A stretch of DNA of 64,000 nucleotides from Setophaga petechia (GCA_024362935.1 JANCRA010000004.1:24977121-25041120); one strand, 5' to 3'. Positions 1 to 12,030 are shown, counted from the first letter of the stretch. Notes: a model not told the origin generated them from the sequence alone. Translations and numbers: made by a program.

Positions 1-1585
1 TGTTCTGGAAAGGTTTCTTAGAGTGTTTCTGCTGAGAACTGGAAGGGCCATGGGAGCAGCACTCATGGTGGAGTAGCTATACTCTTATGACATTGAAAGA
101 CTGAATTTTCAGTGAGAATTCTTCCCTTCCTTCGTAGAGGGACAACACTCCCACTCTCTTTTGGAAGAATAATCTTACTGTTCTTTACAACTAAGATCCT
201 AAACACAACTCAAAGCAAAAATCTAGTAGGATTTTGCATTCTCCAACCTGAATTAATGAGGAACTGAAATACTAAATATAAGACTTTTTTTATCTATCTA
301 TATTTGCCACAGCAACATGATCAGGAATATTCAGTTGCTGATTGGGTAAACAATTCTATTTTATCAAGTGTATCAATAAAGAATACAAGCAGAGAATTTA
401 TACTATGAGATGGATTAAATTATCATTATGGCACCTTGCTTTGATGGAAATAAAAGACAAGACAGATAATATACTTGCATGGTGATCAGTATTATATTTC
501 TAGTTCATCTAATGCATGATTTGGAGTCTATGAATAAATATTTGTGGGGGTTTCTTTAACATATTGGCTTCCTGACTTTCTGTAACCAGTGTACATTAGC
601 TCCTCAAAATTTAGCACTTTTCATTAACTACTTTGTAGAGAGAAACCAAGGTGGACAAAGCCCTCCTATATATAACACAGGGTTTTAAGTTGAAGAGCAC
701 TAACTTTCTCCTTCATCATTGACTTTTTTTCATTAAAAAAAGGCTTCAAAAAGGCTTCACATTCACTTGAAATGCTCCCCCCCCCTTTTTTTTTTCGATT
801 CAAGGCCACAGGCACAACATGCAGCTGCTTAGCACTCAGCCCAACATAAACCTTATAGCCTTCAATTAAATTACTGACTAATGTTTGACTCAAATTCAAA
901 CAAGTATGAACACACAGGGAGATGACAACAGGTGATAATTCTGCAATTTTCAGAAGAAAGCAAAGGAAGGAAAGAGTAAAGAAGACTGAAAACTAAGGAG
1001 ATTAAAGAAAAACATTTTCAGCTCTATATTTAAAAAGGCTTTTGGCACATATTGTGGAAGAGATGACTTCTATTAATATATTTTCCATTTTCCAAATTAC
1101 TGCTTTTAGAAATTTAAACAACCTGACAAGTCAAAAATATGTTGCCTACCTGCCCAGTATTTGTACACAGAGGCTTAAGTGTTTGCTGCTGGCAGGGATT
1201 TGTTAACTTCATTTCTATATTACCAAGGATGAAAAAAATTAGTGTTTTTGGCCTCACGTGTTTGTTCAAGAGTCCAACTACTAATCTACAATCGCTAGTC
1301 TTAATGGAGTAAACTATGGATCTACTATACCTATGGCTGTATCAAGCTTCATGCTGAAAGGAGAGAGAACGATTTCTACTATTGTGCAAATTTCAATGTA
1401 TCAGGCTCAGAAACACCAGACATTGTGTTTAGGTAAAAATGAATTTTCTTAGAATTTACTACAAATTATTAATTTCCTTATGAGTTGAAATAGCTTTTGG
1501 ACTATTTTAAAACTGTCTTTAAAGAAACTTAGTGCAATACTCAGACCTGGATCACATCTGAAGTGATCATAGTGAGATCACAAAA
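1..1585. other. Noncoding AT-rich stretch, no gene seen
   Basis: No open frame with a recognisable product and no repeat family that I know. The only structure is low-complexity: a C9-T10 tract at 777-795 and a short tandem copy of an 'aaaaggcttc'-like unit at about 737-758. A short minus-strand open frame at 666-899 runs through the homopolymer tract (Lys/Gly run) and is not convincing as coding. Confidence 0.6.
777..795. repeat. C9-T10 homopolymer junction
   Basis: Nine C followed directly by ten T. This is a low-complexity pyrimidine tract, prone to slippage, so its exact length may be uncertain in the assembly. Confidence 0.9.
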
Positions 1586-1587
1586 GC

Positions 1588-1988
1588 ACTTCAAAAATTG
1601 GGCTGTTCAGCCTGGAGAAGAGAAGACTCTGGAAAGACCTTTCAGCAGCCTTCTACTACCTTAAGTGGGCTTAGAAAAGGAGATAGAGTGACTTTTTATA
1701 TGGGCAGATAGTGAAAGGACAAGGGAAAATGTTTTTTTACAGAAAGAGGGCAGATTTAGATGAGATATTAGGAAGAAATTCTTTACTCAGAGACTGGTGA
1801 AGCACTGGAACACGTTGTCCAGAGAGGTTATGGGTGCCCATCTCTGGAAATGTTCAAGGCCAGGCTGGATGAGACCCTGAGCAATTCGATCTAGTGAGTG
1901 ACATCCCTGTGCAGGGCAGGGGCAGGGGGGTTGGAATGAGATTATTTTTATGGTCCCTTACAAATCAAACCACTCTATGATTCTATTA
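1588..1988 (+). mobile_element. CR1 LINE, 5'-truncated 3' end
   Basis: This stretch follows the avian CR1 (chicken repeat 1) 3' region in order. It has the 'gggctgttcagcctggagaa' start, a 'gcagccttctactacctt' block, a 'ttaggaagaaattcttta' block, 'ctggaacacgttgtccagag', 'tgttcaaggccaggctggat', and the terminal 'tctatgattctatta' motif. The end of CR1 reverse transcriptase followed by a 3' UTR without a poly-A tail is the usual form of these insertions. The first half of the element and all intact coding capacity are missing, as is normal for CR1 copies truncated at insertion. Divergence from the remembered consensus is moderate, so this is not a recent insertion. Sense is the plus strand. The 5' break is near 1585 but is not sharply defined. 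Confidence 0.9.
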
Positions 1989-4730
1989 TCCTAATAGGCA
2001 CTTTCTCTCTGCCCACTGCTCTCTCTCAACAGTTGTTCACCATTCTTTGGAGTTCTTTCCATTGGTTTTTATAGCTAGCAAGTCTGACTTAATTTCTGAA
2101 AGATTCCAGTCATGTTCAAGGCTTTGAACCCCTCATGCACATAATCCAATGTGCATCTCTACAAATAAGATTTAGATTACTTTTTGTGTCTTTGTTTTCT
2201 TAATAGAAATTAAGATTCATGGAAAAGCATTTGAATCTTCAGGAAATACATGTCCTGGAGTTATTAATATCCTCTGTAATAGAAAATTTACTGCATCTAA
2301 GTAGGACTGATTTACTTTAATCACTGGCCTTTGTGTAAAAGGCAGGGAGACATATTGATTGACTAAAAGGCTACTTGGCAATCATTTTGTCTTCAGCCAT
2401 AGATTAAATTGTTTCATGTGTATCATTTTTCAATCTATCATTATATTTCTCCCTTTCATCTTCCTTTGTCTTTCCTGTTTTCATTTTAATTTTCTGTTGC
2501 TGGAGACTTTGAAGGGAGAGCCAAAATGACTATCATCTAGAATTATCAGTTCTGTGAGCAAAAGTACACTCCCAGCACTTCTTGGTGATTTTTATTTCCT
2601 TTTCTGGCACTGAGTTCTCTGCACACACATGCACAATGTGGTGTGTGTCCAAGTTCTCTGCAAGATGAACTCCATGTCTGTGGATGTAAAAGCAGAACTT
2701 TCTTCAGCTCTAAATGATCCTGGTTTCATGTTCAACTTTTGCCAAGATGATGACACAATAAGCAACTATGCACAGGGAGAGAGAGCAAAAGACTTCAAGA
2801 CTGATCTTGAAGATGAGGAAAGATCCTTTATTCTTATATTTCATTTAGTCTGAACTCTTTGTTTCAAATAAGGTTGCAAAATTTCATAATGTTCAAATAA
2901 TTTTATCTGGTCTGTGCTTGTCTGAACTTTCACTGAATTTTTTCCAGATCAAGCCAAGAAGAGAGGTCCCAGAGCTGTTATCACAATTGTGTTTACTTGG
3001 TGCTGAATTTGCTGAATCATGAAGGAAAAACCAAGAAGTGAGGAACTCAAGCATTCATTTCTGCAGAGATATTTGTGGCTTGAGTTCACCAAGCCTTTGA
3101 AAGTGCTGTAGCCAATCCTTTTGAAAATACTCATTTCCAAGGGAAAAGACCAACTTGTGTCTATGTTCATGACATTCTGGAGGAGCAGAAGTGCTGCTCT
3201 GCTCTGCAAGACAGTGTGGAGATGAAAGCAGTAGAACTGAGCTGTGCAGACAAGGAGAGGTTTATTCATATTTAAAAACAAAGAAACAGAGGATGAGACA
3301 GCTACATGACAGAAGCAGGCCCTTCACCTGCCTCCTCAGAGCCTCCACAAACTATTTCTCTGTGACTGCTTTGTCTTTCCAGGATGATGCAGCTCTCACC
3401 ACCACTACCACATTCCCATCTCCCAGCATGATGTACTGGGAATGTGTCAGTACTTAAGAGCTGTGGGACCCCACCAGCTCCCAGAGCTCCTAGGGTAGTG
3501 CTGCCACTCATGGCAACCTCTGCCCTGTCCTAAGTGGGCCATTTGACCCACCATGCCCATAAACTCCTTCCAGTGCTGCCTCTTTACCACTGCTTTAATG
3601 AAAGTGAGCTCAGCTTAAGAAAATATATTGTATTGAATTGTAAAATTTTATTGTGTGCCATGACTAAATAATTTTCAAGCATTGAGTCATGTGGAGTTTT
3701 GTTTTCCTGTTTAACACTATTGGTAACCAAAGCCAGTTTTTTATCCAGACCACATGTTGCAATAGTCATAAGAAAAGAAAACCCTCTAAACCTTTGTGAT
3801 CTAAAATTACACTTGCAAACCATTATCATATATCTTATTTAAAGGGGGGTAAAATGTTGGGTTTTGGTTTTTTTTAGGCAACTTAGAAATCTTCTATTCA
3901 CGTTAATTTCTGATGCAGCAGAATCCAAGGAGCTGAGAAAGAGCAGATGTTGTCCAAATGGGACTAATTTACCCAGACTGTTATTTTAAAACATAGTGAA
4001 TGCAAAGACAGCATTTAAAATTGGTCATGCCTCAGGCACTATCTTTTGCTGAAGCTATATTAGCAATTTTGAAACAATAGCAGTCTACAATACCTAGGGT
4101 TAAATTTTCCCACCCTCTCAGAGTTGAAGTTCCTCCTGTAGCCAGACAGCTTATGCTTTTGTAATTATACAATTAAGCGTTTGTACACTTTAGGTGCTCT
4201 CAACTTCATTTCTGAGCATCAGGCCTACACCATTCTGAGCAATCCAAACATGGTCTATTTCATGATCTGTTTCTTCACTTTATTTCTTCAGTCTGTAAAA
4301 AGATATATAATCACAGTTGATCTGTGGAGATGTTCATTTTCTTGACATCAAAAGTCATCTTTGCTATTTTTGTCTAAATTTTCTGTGAAGGAGCAGACTT
4401 TTCTTGAGTTTGTGTTACTGGGGTTAGCAAAATGTTGAAAATACATAGAGAGGCTGTGCCTGCAGCGTACTTTCATGTTACATAGAGATATTTGATTCAG
4501 CTAATATATTGAACACATCACGACTTAACTATATATATTTCTCCTCTAACTTTTACTGCAGAGTTTATCAACACATAAAAAAGTGTCTCAAGAGATGACA
4601 GCTACAGCGAAGCAGCTAACAGGAGAAGCCAAGGCAGTTGGTCAGGGTGACAGAAGGATGTATTAAGAGCAGCTGCACCTTGTACCCACAACATTCATCA
4701 CACCTGTGCATGGCTGTCTGCAGCCCTAAT
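1989..4730. other. Noncoding unique DNA
   Basis: No repeat family or gene is recognised. Small open frames at 2629-2853 (+), 2949-3281 (-), 3191-3457 (+) and 3584-3829 (-) are short, mutually overlapping in part, and show no domain signature. There are no splice-flanked frames that I could tie to a known protein. Confidence 0.5.
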
Positions 4731-4866
4731 CACAGAATTACAGAATATTCTGAGAGACCCACAGGGATCATCTAACCCGTCTCTTAAGGGAGTGGTCCAT
4801 TTGGGGATGAACCCACAAATCTGGTGTTATTAGCACTGTGGTCCAACCAACTGAGCTAATCCCAGT
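4731..4866 (-). mobile_element. tRNA-Ile/CR1 composite SINE (TguSINE1-like)
   Basis: Read on the minus strand, the first ~70 bases (4866 down to about 4796) follow tRNA-Ile(AAT). Box A 'ttagctcagttgg' is at 4847-4859. The anticodon loop core 'gctaataac' is at 4826-4834, so the anticodon AAT is retained. A box B-like 'gggttcatcccc' is at 4803-4814; it lacks one base relative to GGTTCGATCCC. The acceptor-stem end reads 'tggacca'. After this comes a CR1-like tail with 'gatgatccctgtgggtctc', 'cagaatattctg' and a terminal 'attctgtgatt'. A tRNA-Ile head joined to a CR1 3' tail is the design of TguSINE1, described from passerine birds and mobilised by CR1 LINE machinery. The missing CCA-end context, the box B deletion and mispaired stems argue against a working tRNA gene. 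Open frames on both strands at 4838-5170 overlap its 5' end and are not genes. Confidence 0.87.
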
Positions 4867-5814
4867 ATTTAATGTTGATGTCTGTCCCTCCCTGTGCCAC
4901 CCCCACCCCTACCACCCTTCCCACAGCCCTCACTTTCACACAGAGGTTCATGACTTCCATGGGAAGAGAGCAAAGTACAGAGTGGCCACAGGAGTAAGAT
5001 GTGAAAATGAAAGGATGGGGTTTGACGGGCTGAGTCTGTGGTGGCAGGAAAAGGAGAAATGGCAATATTTGCCAACCCAAGGAGATCCCATCCAGGGCAG
5101 CAATCATAGAATTAGCAAAGCCAGCAAGTCTCTCGCAGGAAGCATACAAACCATGTACTTCATGTAGCATTAGGCATCTGACCTAATTACACAGAATTAC
5201 CCTGTGCCTGGGAAGTGCCTACATCTCTCTCTGTTGACTTTAAGGAATGTAGTGTTGATCCTCTGAATCATACCTAAGTGAGATGTCCAAATTTGATGGT
5301 GTGAATAACCCTCTAGGAGTAATAAATAAAACTGTGCCCAGCTTAGTACTGGCAGGAAGTATGTTTTGATAGTAGTCATGTTTACAATTCCCAACTGAAT
5401 AAGCATTACTCTTATATTTGACATTGTTATGAGAAGACTTACAGTATATAATTTCGGTATCTCTTTCTACAAATGCTGTGAAGTTTACATAGCATTTCGA
5501 CTGGTTTCCTAACTGTTATGGACAGTAATATTTGCAATGATGCCTTTAGTTTCAGCTTTTATATTTTTCAGATTCTGTGCTGCTTTACTGTGTAGTTCTG
5601 AGCTTCATATTAAGTGTTAGTAAGCTCTCTTCACAGAGTAGATAGACAAAACAATTCCTTTTCTAGCTTGGGACCAAGGACAACCAATACAATTTTCAGG
5701 TCCAAGAGCATAAACATTGGTGAATGGAAGACAGAAAAGCAAGGAGGATGGGACTTCATAACCTGTTAATTGGACAATTAACTGCAATATGTGAATAAAA
5801 ACTACTCACAGTGT
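4867..5814. other. Noncoding, C-rich patch then unique DNA
   Basis: A C-rich patch at about 4885-4935 (many CCC runs split by A/T) is the only structure. The overlapping open frames at 4838-5167 (+) and 4856-5170 (-) are drawn across this biased patch and the SINE edge. Nothing else is recognised. Confidence 0.5.
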
Positions 5815-5989
5815 GAGATAGACCCTGTGCCCGACTGTCCATTTTGTGACCATTTTGGGTTCATCTTGGGTGTAGCCCTGGCCGGCTCCTGTGCTGCCCA
5901 AGGTGTATCCTTTAAGGCCTTTCACAAATACCTACTTTATTCTCTAACTCCATCTAGCCTCTCTTCCAGGTCAGCCTCTCAAGGCATCA
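5815..5989 (+). mobile_element. Endogenous retrovirus LTR remnant (3' part)
   Basis: The order of motifs fits the 3' half of an avian ERV long terminal repeat. There is a 'ccattttgtgaccatt' block, then 'tgctgcccaaggtgtatcc', 'taaggcctttcacaaata' where a polyadenylation signal AATAAA would sit (here degraded), and 'cctactttattctctaac'. It ends in 'ggtcagcctctcaaggcatc' followed by A, a CA-type terminus at 5989. I recall this module from bird genomes but cannot assign the class (ERVL or other). No primer-binding site, gag, pol or env was seen nearby, so it is probably a solo LTR or a fragment. The 5' edge is uncertain. The open frame at 5791-6090 lies inside it and is not a gene. Confidence 0.5.
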
Positions 5990-6031
5990 GCAAGGCCAGA
6001 GTTTGGAAAAAGAGTCTTATTAGGCTGTCCC

Positions 6032-6052
6032 AACTCCCGCACACCGGGAGTT
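6032..6052. repeat. Hairpin, 8-bp arms and 5-nt loop
   Basis: 'aactcccg' (6032-6039) and 'cgggagtt' (6045-6052) are perfect reverse complements around the loop 'cacac'. It lies about 40 bases past the presumed LTR end. No T-run or other terminator context follows. The function is unknown and it may be incidental. Confidence 0.8.
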
Positions 6053-7224
6053 CAATTCTGATTAAAGATAGTCAATGTTTCCATTTTTAACTCTCAGTTT
6101 GAAGCAGTGAAATGTCATCTGACCTTCAGGAAGAAGGTTGAGTGTTCCCTGAAGGCCAGGCTCAATTACTGCATCTAAGGATGAATATCCCAAATCACTA
6201 CCTGGGTCTGAACTTTTTCTTCTACTTGAGCCATCGTTATAAAAGATGAAAACTGCTCTTAATTTAGTGGTCTCCTATGTGATATAGCATTTCCAGAGTT
6301 CTTTCCTGGTCACTCCTGTGCACTACAACTGTGTTGCTTTCAATCCTGGTCTGATCAACTAACTTACCTACAACACTCAACTCTGACATGACACACAGTG
6401 CCAGAAAAATCACTTTGAAAGTTGCAGAAAGCATAACTTTAGATACAGCATAACAGCATCTACAGCATAACTGTAGATCATTTAGTAAATGAAAACATAA
6501 ATGGAGAGAGTGAATATTCTCTCTGAATGGAAACAAAAAGCCACTCCAGAGTAATGGGATTTGAAGATCTTAAAGGTTTCTTGCTTTGCTTAAAAGCACT
6601 CCTTTTGGCTTTTTCCTTGTCTGGATTGACTAATTGCCTTGGCATCTATTACTTTAGCTAGCAGTAGGGGTGCAGTTTTTGTGTTCCAACCTTTGCTCCC
6701 TTCCTGGCTAAATCATAAAAACGCAAGACTGAAAGCATGCTTGCCTACACTATGTATATTGTAGATGTTTTGCTTCTGTGCTCTACCTTCTGTGTATCAT
6801 ATAACGCTATATATGCTATGCAGTTGTCTCCTGTGCAGACAGGAGAAGCAGACAGCAGAAGGGTAGTGTCAAATCCTTTCAGTATGCGCTTAATGTACAA
6901 AGAGCATCCTCCAAACTTTGGGCACCATCAATGTAAAGAGAAATAGATATGCTACCTTTCTCTTGGTCATAGTGTATTGTTGGAGCTGAGAGAGACTAGT
7001 CCATTAAAGCCTCTTTTGCCCCCTTGAACTGTTCACAAAGGAGGAAGAGTGCTTTGATACTCAAAATTTGAGCTCAGAGAGGTCTTAATTCCTTCCTGCT
7101 GTTATATGCACTTCTTTATGTTACAGCATGACTACTGAGTCAGGTTTGCAGAGCACAGGTAGACCTCTTGATCACATCACTAAAGGTAGAAATCTTAAGT
7201 GGCACATCTGGGTTCATCTCCTGT
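6053..7224. other. Noncoding unique DNA
   Basis: No gene or repeat recognised. A short internally repetitive patch built from 'acagcataac' occurs at about 6435-6475. Small open frames at 6264-6536 (-) and 6737-6946 (+) have no recognisable content. Confidence 0.5.
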
Positions 7225-7272
7225 AAAACAAACAAACAAAAAAAAAAAAAAACAAAACAAAACAAAACAAAA
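7225..7272. repeat. (AAAC)n / poly-A / (AAAAC)n low-complexity tract
   Basis: AAAC units, an A-run of about 15, then repeated AAAAC units. It may be the decayed tail of a retroposed sequence, but nothing recognisable precedes it. A purine-rich patch (GA/AGAC-rich) follows at about 7320-7400. Confidence 0.85.
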
Positions 7273-10268
7273 TCATTAATATGGAGCAAAGACTGTCTTT
7301 TGTGCTCCAGGAACCTACAGAGAGAGATGTCTTAGAGGACTAGACAGACAGAAGGAGAGACAGAGAGAGGGAGATAGGCATGCAAGCAGGCAGACATTAA
7401 GAAATCTGTTCTTGACCTTCATATGCCAAAGAAATTATTTTTGTTTGAGGTGGGGGAAAGTCAACCCCTTAAGGGAAAACAGAATAGGGGAGAGAGGTAA
7501 TAAGGAAATGAGTCAGACACAAAGAATTGTTGGCAAATACAGGCACTTCCTAGTAAAGGAGGACAGTTTTCAGCTGATCTAATATTAAAAACCACAGATA
7601 ACATGTGCCTGGTTTTTATTTAGTCGCTCTTGTAGCTAGAAATATTAGAATTTAATATATGGCAAAAAAAGTGAGAAGGAAGACCATTTTCTCCCTCTTC
7701 CTTACTTCTTCAAATCACACAGGGGAGCAAGATGAAAATCTGAACCACTGGTTTAATTTGAGGGTTAGCTTTTTTTAAATTTTTTTTCCTCCCCAGATAG
7801 GCATTATGAGAAGTTGTTTCACTGTAACCATTTAAAAAGGTAAAACATGTGGTTTCTTCAGAGATGTTTCTAATCAGTTTGAATTAACTTGTGTAACTGT
7901 ATAAATACAACAATGAGAACTGATATTTTATTTTAGATATTAAGCAAGGAACGCTGAACTGCTCTAGATTCATTGATAAATCCCTGAGGTCCCTCTTGCT
8001 CTGGAATCTGCTGGGTCTGAAAGAGTCACACAGTTCTTCACAATCCTTTCAAGCACTCAACTGCAGTCTGCAGAGCTGGTCAGCACTTTATCCAGACCCT
8101 AAACATTACAACTTAACCAGTGTAGGATCTATCAAAGCATAAATCCTGTGGCTTATCACTAATACTAAATCAAAGTTGCAGTTATGAATAGCAGAAACAC
8201 TGGGGGCACCTGCAACTCAAGTAGTCTTTTAGTCAAAAATGAAGAAGAAGACATTTTTGCTACCTTAGAAACAAACTATGAGGGGAAAACAGGAGGCTAT
8301 GTACTCACAGAATACAATTGCAGTTAAAAATGGCCAAAGTCAAGCAAGTGAGGGATAAGTGTGAAAGATCCATAGTTTGTGGGGGGAGATGAGCTGTAGA
8401 AACACTGATTAATCCATTATTATGTTGGTATAAGCCTTTGTTGAGAAGTCACTATATTCTGCCGCCAGACATTTCAAGTTCTGCTTTTTCCTGTGAGACA
8501 CCGACTGAATATGCTGTTCTGAATTTACACTTGTCAGTCTGCAGAATCAGAAATTGGGGAGACACCTCTGAGCCTTGGCTGCCAAGGTACAGAGGTGCTA
8601 TAGACCTGGAAGGCAGGGCACATTCTCTGACAGTGTCACTAGAATTTAAACAGTTATGCAACAAGGTGGTTTTTATTGATCTCATTGTCTATGACTGCAT
8701 CCCCATTCCTTTGTGAGGTGGAAGGGGATTATTTCCTTATTAAATATATACATATACTTAATTTCTAGTGCAATTTTAGTTGTAGCAACTTGTCCACATC
8801 ATTTTAGCAATGATGTCTACTGCAGTCTCTTGGCTAGTCTGAGAGGGAGAAAACTAAACTGCAGGGCATGCGTCCTGTCTGCCATCCAATGACATCTGTT
8901 TCATAGGAGGTCAGACTAGGATAACCTGTGTTTGATCCTTTTGGCTTTGGCCTACTAGCATATGAGCTTAAGCCATTGTCTTATTTTTTAGGTACAGCTA
9001 TGAGGAGGTATAGTGCCCAAATGAGGAAAACTGCGCATAAAGAAGGACATTTCTAAACTTGTCTCCTTGGAGACACAAACGTCTCTCTGAACAGGATTTG
9101 TCAGGGGCTAAGGTGAAACATTTTTATCACACCTCATGGCTGAAACACTGTGATTGTGATGAACAAGTCTAGTTACATTCTTTATTCCATATGTTTCTAT
9201 CAGGGGTGTTTCAATACACTTTTCAATATACATTTGCAATATAGATGTCTCTCTGGAACTGAAACAGTATTGATCCTAAGTTTTGCTTTGGATGTCAGAC
9301 AGAATGAGGGCAAAATCAGACAAGCAGCACCCTTTCCCACTGTCCTGGATGTTGCTAAGATGTACCTAAATGATAACAGCTCTCTAAGGATACCTACATG
9401 TGGAACTCTCCTCATGGAGACTTCCTCACTGGAGGAATCCCACAGCAACCACCTAGTTCCACTGCAATTCAGAATAAGGGAAACCAGTATTACTGATTGC
9501 TCCTACTGGCTGCTAGTGGTCAGCCCAAAAAGCCTCAATGCCAAAAACAAACTTAAACAAGAAATTAGCATTGACATTATTCAATTTGTATTATTAGTAT
9601 TATTTTGTATTATAAACATGTTTGAAAATGGAAAAGAGCTCCAAATGCATTTTCTGATATATGTATAAGACAACTCAGCTCTGTGCTTTCTGTGAACTAC
9701 AATATAATCATTCTGCTTGGTTTTGTTCCTTCTATTAGATGATTGTTATAAATATTGGCAAGTAAACCTTCTAGGGAAATTACCCCAGGTACAACTAGTT
9801 AATTGATCCATTTATTGGTTATCTGAAAGTATGCAGCATTAGAAATTCCTTCCATTCATCCCTTTTTGTTTCTGACAAGATATACAATGAAACACCACTA
9901 GATGAAATTCGAGAAGTTCATTCACTATTGTCTTTTTAAGCAAGTTTGGTGGTGGAAAAAGTGAAGCAAATTACTATCATCAATAGAAATATTCCTTCAG
10001 CCTTTATAAGTAACCTTATACTGACAGGATTCATCAGACTTGTGACACAGGTAGTAGTCTCTTTAGATGAAATAGCAATCCCCAAAAATATTCAAAGCTT
10101 TTTAGGAAACAAGAGGTTCATTTAGTTACTTCAGATGTGCTTCAAAGCACTTCAGAGACCAGAGAGCAAAAAATCTTGCGGAGTGCTTCTTTCAACCTTC
10201 TATTATCTGTCATTACCTGGGCTATTCCTTGATCTACCATCTTGAATAATTTTGTAGATGGAGATAGT
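7273..10268. other. Noncoding DNA with the longest open frame
   Basis: Includes the AG-rich patch at 7320-7400 and otherwise unique DNA. The longest open frame of the window lies here (9150-9668, +, 172 codons, GTG start with an in-frame ATG at 9159). Its translation shows no domain, signal peptide or repeat that I recognise. It ends in a hydrophobic stretch (about residues 143-157) and is not called as a gene. Confidence 0.5.
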
Positions 10269-10321
10269 GTTAATATTAACAGGATTTCTGAACAAAGATG
10301 AAGGATGCCAATATTGGCATC
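10269..10321. other. Two neighbouring perfect palindromes
   Basis: 'gttaatattaac' at 10269-10280 is a perfect 12-bp palindrome. It resembles the HNF1 homeodomain site GTTAATNATTAAC without the central base. 'gatgccaatattggcatc' at 10304-10321 is a perfect 18-bp palindrome containing two divergent CCAAT/TTGGC half-sites. Both have an ATAT-type centre and they lie 23 bases apart. Dimeric transcription-factor binding is an inference. A chance 18-bp palindrome in 64 kb is unlikely but not excluded. Confidence 0.6.
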
Positions 10322-11824
10322 TTCCTGTAAAGCTTCAGATAAAAGTTTTGATTAAGTAGTATTACCCAGGGCTTTCAAAAAGAATCACATTCTGTAAAAG
10401 GATTCTGTAAAAGAATCAAAAAGTAAAGTGTTTCTAAAACCAGATATAGTGGAGAAAATAATCAACCAACACATGCATTTTCAGCATAGTGCACATTAAC
10501 TAGAATTTTACTACAGACCAGCATTTGAGGGACAGTTTTATTTTCAGTCATACTTGTGTTGGCTTGCTGAGGACAGTAGATTTTCAAAAAATCTGAAGAG
10601 TAATTTGTTTGAAAAGTACATTTGGGCCCATTTATTCACTAAGCATCAGAAGATCTGGGCTTTGTTTCACATTGCTATATTTACGGATAAATTTTCAAGA
10701 ACAAATGCATTGTCAACATCTAAATTAAAATTTCTTGGAATATGGGCATTACTGTTCCATTTTCACTGAGGGCTTGTGTCTCCACAGAGGCACACAGCTA
10801 ACCTGATCTGGGGGTTGCACAGAATGATCTTAGCTTTTGTGGCTGAAGTGTCAGTGAGGCAGCTCCATTCTGTGGAATTACTGGGACACTGCCAGTCAAC
10901 ACTGCAATGAAATTGTCACAGGGTAGGTAGAGGTTATGTTATCCTCACTGGATCCTAATTTTACATCTTTGTTTGAGCACAAACACCATATTCAGAACTG
11001 ACCTGCTGCATGCCTGACCAGCAGCTACTTGCCTTGTCCTTTCTTTCTTGAGCAATGGTGACTGAGCATTGTCTGAGGTGGATGAGTGGGCTCGTGGACT
11101 GTACTCCTCTGGGTACGCTGCCATAACGAGCACTCATGGAGTGTTAGGCTGAAAGAGGTGCAAGCCTCATTCAGCAGACCAGTAGCCTCATTACCTTTAG
11201 ACCATTTACTCGGTAAAATAAGGTGGTCCATGTCTAGCCTCTTTAGTCATGTTTTTGAGGGTAAGCAGCGACTGCCTTGGAATGGAAAGTGTTACTGTTA
11301 AAGATCTCCTTATACAAGTCAGCAGCACAGCCAATCAGATATGTGGCATTTCCATGGGATTCTGGCTTTAGGGCTGCCTATCAAATGGATCATTAATGAG
11401 TCAGGTTCTGGCAAAAGTACTGGAAAGCCTCGGGAGAAAATGGGCAGATGAGCTGGCATTTCTGTTATTGATGTCGCTACTTCTAGCCATGAGTTTCACA
11501 AAGTGTAAAAGGGAAAACAGCCAACCAAAGGCAGGAGTCATTCTTGCGTAACTTCCCCAGAAACTTTGTCAATGAAGGGCTCTTTTCCAAATATCTCCAA
11601 ATAAGAACTATCTGCTCAAGGTCCTTCTCTATTTGGGCTTTATTTCTCAAAATGGCAAAGGAAGCCACACTAGCCATATGGCATGACCCCATGGCAGCTT
11701 CTCATCCATTCCAGCTCTCCTTCCATGCCTAGGAGACAGAGGCCGGAGCCAAAGACACACTCATTTGCCTACCCACATGGTGGTCTTTTACAAAGGGTAA
11801 GTTAATATATTAAGGTACATAACA
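10322..11824. other. Noncoding DNA with one conserved-looking patch
   Basis: No gene recognised. About 11335-11490 reads like unique, non-repetitive regulatory DNA and holds 'atcattaatgagtcagg', a homeodomain-type ATTA core abutting an AP-1-like TGAGTCA. Many small open frames at 10945-11301 and 11483-11732 overlap on opposite strands and are not supported. Confidence 0.4.
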
Positions 11825-12030
11825 GAACCAAAAAAAAAAAGACAAAAAAGAAAGGCCAGAGGCACCATGACAAAAAAAAAAAAAAAATTCCCCAAAAGAA
11901 AAGAAGTAAGGAAGGATATTGATGAAGGAAAGAACACGAAAGAGTAGCATAAGAAGGAACAGAAGAGAAAGGTGACTTCAGGGTGATGTGGTAGAGAGTA
12001 CAGAAAAAAGAATGAGAAAGAAAAGACACC
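11825..12030. repeat. Purine-rich (A/G) tract with A16 run
   Basis: The plus strand is strongly purine-biased for about 200 bases, with an A11 run near 11830, an A16 run at 11872-11887 and then GA-rich sequence. The matching minus-strand open frame (11802-12032) is a Phe/Ser/Leu-rich artefact of this bias. Confidence 0.8.

Noticed and set aside
4796..4866. A functional tRNA-Ile gene on the minus strand
   Set aside because: Box B is missing one base, the stems carry mismatches, and the sequence runs directly into a CR1-like tail, so this is the head of a SINE.
5791..6090. 99-codon plus-strand open frame with Cys residues
   Set aside because: It lies almost entirely in the LTR-like block and begins at a GTG; not a gene.
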